Source: Silvanigrellales bacterium (GTDB taxonomy: Bacteria > Bdellovibrionota_B > Oligoflexia > Silvanigrellales > Silvanigrellaceae). Taken from it: DNA of 9,231 bases. Location: contig JANQPW010000725.1 of assembly GCA_028285285.1 (NCBI GenBank), forward strand, positions 1 through 9,231, in the 5' to 3' direction. A model generated the notes under the pieces. It was not told where the DNA came from, made no database searches, and saw only the letters and a program-made list of their open reading frames with translations. The position numbers and the translations under genes were made by a program. Below, piece by piece: positions 6,276-9,231 of this stretch; position 1 is the first letter of the stretch, and every line of letters begins with the position of its first letter.

Positions 6276-7073
6276 ATGTGGGAATCTTTTGCAGGAGGCA
6301 CCACCCTCATCACGGGTGCTTCAGCTGGTATTGGGGCTGAGTTTGCTCGCCAGCTGGCGGCGGGAAAGCGCGATCTGATCTTGGTGGCCCGGCGTCAGGA
6401 AAAGTTGGAAGCTCTGGCCGAAGAGCTGCGGGCGAAACACGGAGTGCAGGTGGAGTGTTTGGCCGCCGATTTGGCCACGGAAACGGGTTTGGCTAAGGTG
6501 TGTGAGGCTGTAGCTTCCGACACCGTGGTAGGCCTTGTGAACAATGCCGGTCACGGAAAACTGGGAGCCTTTGCGGAGTGCCCACTCGAACAAGCCTCGG
6601 GGCAGATGGATCTCAACGTGAAGGCGTCTATGCACTTGGCCCATGCTGCCGCCCGTGCTTTCACCAAACGTCGTCACGGTGTCATTGTGAACTTGGCCTC
6701 CGTCGCGGCGTTTTACCCTGTTCCCTACTTTGGCATCTATGGGCTCACCAAGGCCTTCATGAAAAACTTCAGTTTGGTGCTGAGTGAGGAACTGCGGGGA
6801 ACAGGTGTTCGTTCCGTTGCGGTTTGCCCCGGGTTCACTAAAACGGAGTTCTTTAGCCAGGCAGGTATGTCGGGCACCACTCTTTCAGAGAGAATGGCCA
6901 TGCCTGTGGAAACTTGCGTGCGCCTGGCCCTGCGGGCCATTGACAACAAGAAAGATCTGGTGGTCACAGGCATCCAAAACCAGATCCTGGCCTTTTTAGC
7001 TCGCCTGCTCAGCCACAATCTTCAACTGAAAATTGGAAAAGTCATCGCCCAAAAGGGGATGATGGAGGGATGA
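6276..7073 (+). CDS. short-chain dehydrogenase/reductase, classical type, NADP-preferring
   Basis: A 265-residue cytosolic NAD(P)-dependent oxidoreductase with a Rossmann fold. It shows the cofactor motif TGASAGIG (13-20), paired arginines R39-R40 at the end of the second strand (favouring NADP), D65 in AADLA, NNAG (89-92), the catalytic tetrad N114-S142-Y155-K159, and PG-x-T (185-188). Overall it resembles the DltE-like/COG0300 short-chain dehydrogenases (RDLILVARRQEKLEALAEEL is characteristic); the substrate cannot be inferred. The C-terminal segment ILAFLARLLSHN is hydrophobic and may touch membrane or a partner. The start at 6276 has GAGG 7 nt upstream; the in-frame TTG at 6270 is too close to it. 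It has its own candidate promoter and appears monocistronic, with a terminator-like hairpin 260 bp downstream. Confidence 0.92.
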   Translation: MWESFAGGTTLITGASAGIGAEFARQLAAGKRDLILVARRQEKLEALAEELRAKHGVQVECLAADLATETGLAKVCEAVASDTVVGLVNNAGHGKLGAFAECPLEQASGQMDLNVKASMHLAHAAARAFTKRRHGVIVNLASVAAFYPVPYFGIYGLTKAFMKNFSLVLSEELRGTGVRSVAVCPGFTKTEFFSQAGMSGTTLSERMAMPVETCVRLALRAIDNKKDLVVTGIQNQILAFLARLLSHNLQLKIGKVIAQKGMMEG

Positions 7074-7144
7074 GAATGTTGCAATCCAAAAACTGGTGTC
7101 GTTCATTTCACCTCCTCAAGAAACAGGAACCGGCATTCGACCCA

Positions 7145-7249
7145 TCAATTTTTGATGCAGAAGTGCTTTTGCACCCTCAGCCCGTCGGAAGGGCGGGTGT
7201 AGAACCCGGATTTCTTGGTTCGCAGACTTTGGCAATGGGGGCAGTTCAT
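7145..7249 (-). pseudogene. N-terminal zinc-ribbon fragment, probable transposase remnant
   Basis: A 34-codon ORF begins MNCPHCQSLRTKKSGFY and ends VQKHFCIKN before a TGA. The C-x2-C pair (C3, C6) followed by K-SGFY-R and VQ-xFC resembles the start of InsA-like or IS1595-like transposases, where a second C-x2-C normally completes the zinc site; here the frame stops after the third cysteine (C31). The three downstream minus-strand frames continue for only 12-18 codons and contain no recognisable catalytic domain. An unusually good ribosome binding site AGGAGG (minus strand, 7259-7264) lies 9 nt before the ATG, so the fragment could still be translated. It could instead be a genuine tiny zinc-binding protein. 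The family call rests on motif resemblance only. Confidence 0.4.
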
Positions 7250-7333
7250 GCAAGCGTTCCTCCTCTTTGAGAAGGGTCACTTTGCCTGCGGGAGACGAAC
7301 AAACAACGGGTGTGCGGAAACTGTACAGCTGAG

Positions 7334-7368
7334 GGCGTCATTTGTTCAGAAGGAGAACAGATGACGCC
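7334..7368 (+). terminator. long hairpin with short T-run, probable terminator between convergent genes
   Basis: GGCGTCATTTGTTC pairs with GAACAGATGACGCC over 14 bp (one G-U) around the loop AGAAGGA, followed on the plus strand by TGTTTT. It sits between the plus-strand SDR and the minus-strand VOC gene, whose stop is 25 nt to the right, so it can serve as the end of SDR-side transcripts and may also act on transcripts from the other side, although no T-run follows in that direction. Confidence 0.65.
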
Positions 7369-7392
7369 TGTTTTGAGGTGAAAGTGAGAGCA

Positions 7393-7764
7393 TCAGTTTT
7401 CAGTCCAAACTGCGAGCCGGTTTCCCGAAGGATCCATGAACTCGAACCGTCGCCCGCCGGGAAAGGAGAAGATCTCTTTGACCACTGTGCCACCTGCGGC
7501 CCGAACGGCAGATTGCGAACTCTCCAGCTCTTGAGAGTACAGCACCACGAGGGGGCCGCCGGTGGTTACTGAATTTGCCAAGGCCAGGCCCCCTCGTTCT
7601 TGAGATTCACCCTCGTGACACTTGAAGCCCGCGTATTCGGGGCCATAGTCCACGAAGAGCCAGCCAAAGGCTTGCTGGTAAAAGGTCTTTGAGGCCGAAA
7701 GATCTGTGCTTTGCAATTCAATGTAGTCAATGCCGTGATGGCGTGGTGCTGGTGTTGTGTTCAT
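7393..7764 (-). CDS. VOC (glyoxalase/bleomycin-resistance fold) protein
   Basis: A 123-residue single-module member of the vicinal oxygen chelate superfamily. Recognisable elements are IDYIELQSTDL (12-22), FYQQAFGW (28-35), YGPEYAGF (40-47), GGLAL, GGPLVVLYS, and the closing GRRFEFMDPSGNRLAVW (104-120), which is typical of small glyoxalase-like proteins. Enzymes of this fold include glyoxalase I, extradiol dioxygenases and drug-binding proteins; nothing here shows which reaction applies, and a complete metal-ligand set cannot be assigned by eye. The ATG at 7764 gives the normal family length and has AAGGA 8 nt upstream; the frame is open further upstream but into the end of the lipoprotein gene. 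It lies 52 bp behind the lipoprotein gene and may be cotranscribed with it. The spacer contains a direct repeat. Confidence 0.85.
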   Translation of the reverse strand: MNTTPAPRHHGIDYIELQSTDLSASKTFYQQAFGWLFVDYGPEYAGFKCHEGESQERGGLALANSVTTGGPLVVLYSQELESSQSAVRAAGGTVVKEIFSFPGGRRFEFMDPSGNRLAVWTEN

Positions 7765-7785
7765 GGCAGAATCCTTCAGAAACGG

Positions 7786-7804
7786 TCTCATTTGTGATCT
7801 CATT
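7786..7804. repeat. short direct repeat upstream of the VOC gene
   Basis: TCTCATT occurs at 7786-7792 and again at 7798-7804, 12 bp apart, in the 52-bp spacer between the lipoprotein stop and the VOC start. It could be a pair of half-sites for a regulator of the VOC gene; it may also be chance. Confidence 0.25.
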
Positions 7805-7816
7805 GAGGAGACACTT

Positions 7817-8836
7817 CTACAGCATCTGCAGGGCCGAGAAAAGGTCTTGCAGAGCTTCAACCTCTTCGGTTTCAACAGAGAGCCAACGGTGTTGCCCCGC
7901 GTCAAAGAGGCTCAGCTCAGGGCGAGAGCTGAGGGGTGTGGGTTCAGCCTTGGAGAGGGGGCGCACGACCTCTTCGAAGGTGGACACACGGTGGAGCTCA
8001 AAAGGATCTTGCCAGCCGGGAGTGTCTTCGCCGCTTTGGGCAGCACCGCGCACAGACAGTTGCTCTCTGTAAAAGGTGACGTCGGCATCGGGTATGCCCA
8101 CGGCCACATTTGTGCTTTCAGAAGGGTTGAGTCGGGCCCGCACGAGGAGCTTCCCAGAGGGAACTCCTTCTGTTGTTGACCACTGAGAAAAGGTGGAGAT
8201 CACACTTCCGCTCCGCGCCAGGAGGTTTCTCTCGAGAGAAAGCTCGGCAACCCCATTCGTTATTTTGAAGAAGGTGCCTTTTTCCAACTCGCGTTGGGAG
8301 AGGAAATAGTGGAGCCCGTCGGCACCAGGAGCTGAAAGGTAAGTAAACAGGGTTTTGCTGAAATGGCCGGCAACTTCAACCTGAGCCGTTTTGAAGCCCT
8401 GTGTCACAAAGCGTGCCAAAGAGAGTTTCGTTGTGGCTGCCAATTTAGAAAAATCGGCGCTGTTCACCCGTTTCAAGAAGCTGTGAAGAAAAGACTTCAG
8501 CAAATGCCCTGCACTCTTCTTGTACCCACCGAGTTGGTGGCCATAGAGAATGTCTTTCAACCGGTCAAACTGCTTTGTCAGCACCTCCTCAGGAAGGCTG
8601 CGAGCGTTTTGCTGGGTGACGAGCTGAAGGAGGTGATGGAAATACTGATCGGCATCAACTCTGACGAGGCTGTCGGTTTGCAAAGTTTTTGCGACCGGTT
8701 CAAAAGCATCTTTGAGCGGACCTTCGTTCAACTTTCGCAAGACGAAGTTTTGAGGTTGTGTATCGTTGTTGTCACGGCTTTGGCAGCTTGCGATCAACAG
8801 AGGAAGCACGCAGAACACACTGAAAAGTCGAGTCAT
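7817..8836 (-). CDS. lipoprotein of unknown function
   Basis: The 339-residue protein starts MTRLFSVFCVLPLLIASCQS: a short basic n-region, a hydrophobic core and the lipobox I-A-S-C with Cys18 as lipidation site, so it should be exported by Sec, lipidated and anchored in the inner or outer membrane. Ser-Arg after the cysteine gives no clear retention signal. I do not recognise the mature domain. Its first two thirds look helical (for example GPLKDAFEPVAKTLQ and LDRLKDILYG-like segments around 30-115), followed by a mixed region with DVTFYREQL and a final acidic helix VETEEVEALQDLFSAL. No catalytic motif, repeat or extra membrane segment is visible. The ATG has AAGGA 6 nt upstream. It lies 17 bp behind the end of the coiled-coil ORF, so the two are probably in one operon. 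Confidence 0.8.
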   Translation of the reverse strand: MTRLFSVFCVLPLLIASCQSRDNNDTQPQNFVLRKLNEGPLKDAFEPVAKTLQTDSLVRVDADQYFHHLLQLVTQQNARSLPEEVLTKQFDRLKDILYGHQLGGYKKSAGHLLKSFLHSFLKRVNSADFSKLAATTKLSLARFVTQGFKTAQVEVAGHFSKTLFTYLSAPGADGLHYFLSQRELEKGTFFKITNGVAELSLERNLLARSGSVISTFSQWSTTEGVPSGKLLVRARLNPSESTNVAVGIPDADVTFYREQLSVRGAAQSGEDTPGWQDPFELHRVSTFEEVVRPLSKAEPTPLSSRPELSLFDAGQHRWLSVETEEVEALQDLFSALQML

Positions 8837-8853
8837 GGTTCGTCCTTAACGAG

Positions 8854-9231
8854 TCATTGGGGTTGGCGTCGGGAGAAGCATCTTTTTGGAGACCATCTGT
8901 GGCAGGGATCTCCACCTTCGTGTGGTCGACGTTTGGGAGCAACAGGACGTTTTTCACTTGCTGCAGGGGGAGCTGGGGGTTGTTTCCTCTCCGGCGCACG
9001 ATCAGTCCCATGGCGCTGGAGCTGAGAGAGATTCACTTGCAAAGAGCGAAGGAGCTGGATCTGGTGCTGGTTTTGGCTGCGGAGTTCGTTGCGAAGGTTG
9101 TCAACTTCGGTTTTCAGGCTCAGTAAATGGATGCGCGCTGAGTCGAGCTCTTGCTGAAGGGAACTGAAACGCCTTTCACTTCTTCCTTCTTGCAAGTGAC
9201 GTGTGGGGTTTGGCGAAGGTTCCCTCTGCAC
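8854..9231 (-). CDS. coiled-coil protein with Pro/Lys/Arg-rich tail, partial at window edge
   Basis: The frame is open to the right edge, so the true start may lie outside; a GTG at 9229-9231 is the only in-window start candidate and has no visible ribosome binding site. Residues 22-72 form a clear heptad-like coiled coil (SLQQELDSARIHLLSLKTEV, then DNLRNELRSQ and LLRSLQVNLSQLQ), followed by a Pro/Ala/Lys/Arg-rich tail ending 17 bp before the lipoprotein start. Unknown function; a coiled coil ahead of a lipoprotein suggests an envelope or scaffold role at most. The tail frame is doubtful: another minus-strand frame (8772-9011) reads more protein-like over the same DNA, so a frameshift near 9010-9040 is possible. 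Confidence 0.5.
   Translation of the reverse strand: MQREPSPNPTRHLQEGRSERRFSSLQQELDSARIHLLSLKTEVDNLRNELRSQNQHQIQLLRSLQVNLSQLQRHGTDRAPERKQPPAPPAASEKRPVAPKRRPHEGGDPCHRWSPKRCFSRRQPQ

Larger units (their letters stand above)
7074..7392. other. gene-poor region between SDR and VOC genes
   Basis: No full-length gene is visible in these 319 bases. They hold the zinc-ribbon fragment on the minus strand, a second minus-strand Shine-Dalgarno-like GGAGGTGA (7107-7114) with an ATG at 7106 that opens only 36 codons into the antisense of the SDR gene, and the hairpin at 7334-7368. A plus-strand frame from 7070 to 7270 (66 codons, ATGA overlap with the SDR stop) has no recognisable features and runs antisense to the zinc-ribbon. 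The region looks like the scar of an old insertion. Confidence 0.4.

Noticed and set aside
6996..7106. 36-codon minus-strand ORF with a GGAGGTGA ribosome binding site
   Set aside because: Mostly antisense to the conserved 3' end of the SDR gene and without recognisable features; noted only as part of the gap description.
7070..7270. 66-codon plus-strand ORF overlapping the SDR stop by ATGA
   Set aside because: Despite the coupled start it has no domain-like features and lies antisense to the zinc-ribbon fragment.

Overview
The window looks like chromosomal DNA of a Gram-negative bacterium of moderate G+C content. The strongest pointer is the elongation factor G, which has the mitochondrial EF-G1-like form (spdEFG1) known from Deltaproteobacteria in the old broad sense (Bdellovibrio and Myxococcus relatives), Spirochaetes and Planctomycetes. 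The lipoprotein with a type II signal peptide and the D-Ala-D-Ala ligase fit a diderm with peptidoglycan, which makes a delta/Bdellovibrionota/Myxococcota-type host the best guess. No rRNA or tRNA gene, CRISPR array or complete insertion sequence was recognised.

Left part (1-2872): a possible small membrane protein on the minus strand, then recA on the minus strand with an unusual basic C-terminal extension. recA is divergent from ddl (D-alanine--D-alanine ligase). The 152-bp recA/ddl spacer carries a 17-bp inverted repeat that is a candidate operator, possibly an SOS-type site. Centre (3005-5107): a stand-alone fusA of the spdEFG1 class, not embedded in a str operon, followed by a strong hairpin.

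Accessory-looking part (5160-6185): a two-gene HEPN/MNT module (HEPN protein, then a minimal nucleotidyltransferase) with a 14-bp gene overlap. Its good sigma70-like promoter has a perfect 6+7+6 inverted repeat covering the -10 element, the arrangement expected for an autoregulated toxin-antitoxin operon. The HEPN protein does not show the usual RX4-6H motif at the expected place but R-ELSF-YGD, so it may be a non-canonical member.

Right part (6186-9231): an NADP-type short-chain dehydrogenase whose promoter spacer holds a 12-bp palindrome. Then comes a gene-poor stretch with a short minus-strand zinc-ribbon ORF (probably a transposase remnant) and a hairpin terminator. A minus-strand cluster runs leftwards from the right edge: a coiled-coil protein (partial), a lipoprotein and a VOC/glyoxalase-fold protein. 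Recombination, cell-wall synthesis and translation are core functions; the HEPN/MNT pair is the only likely defence/stress module.
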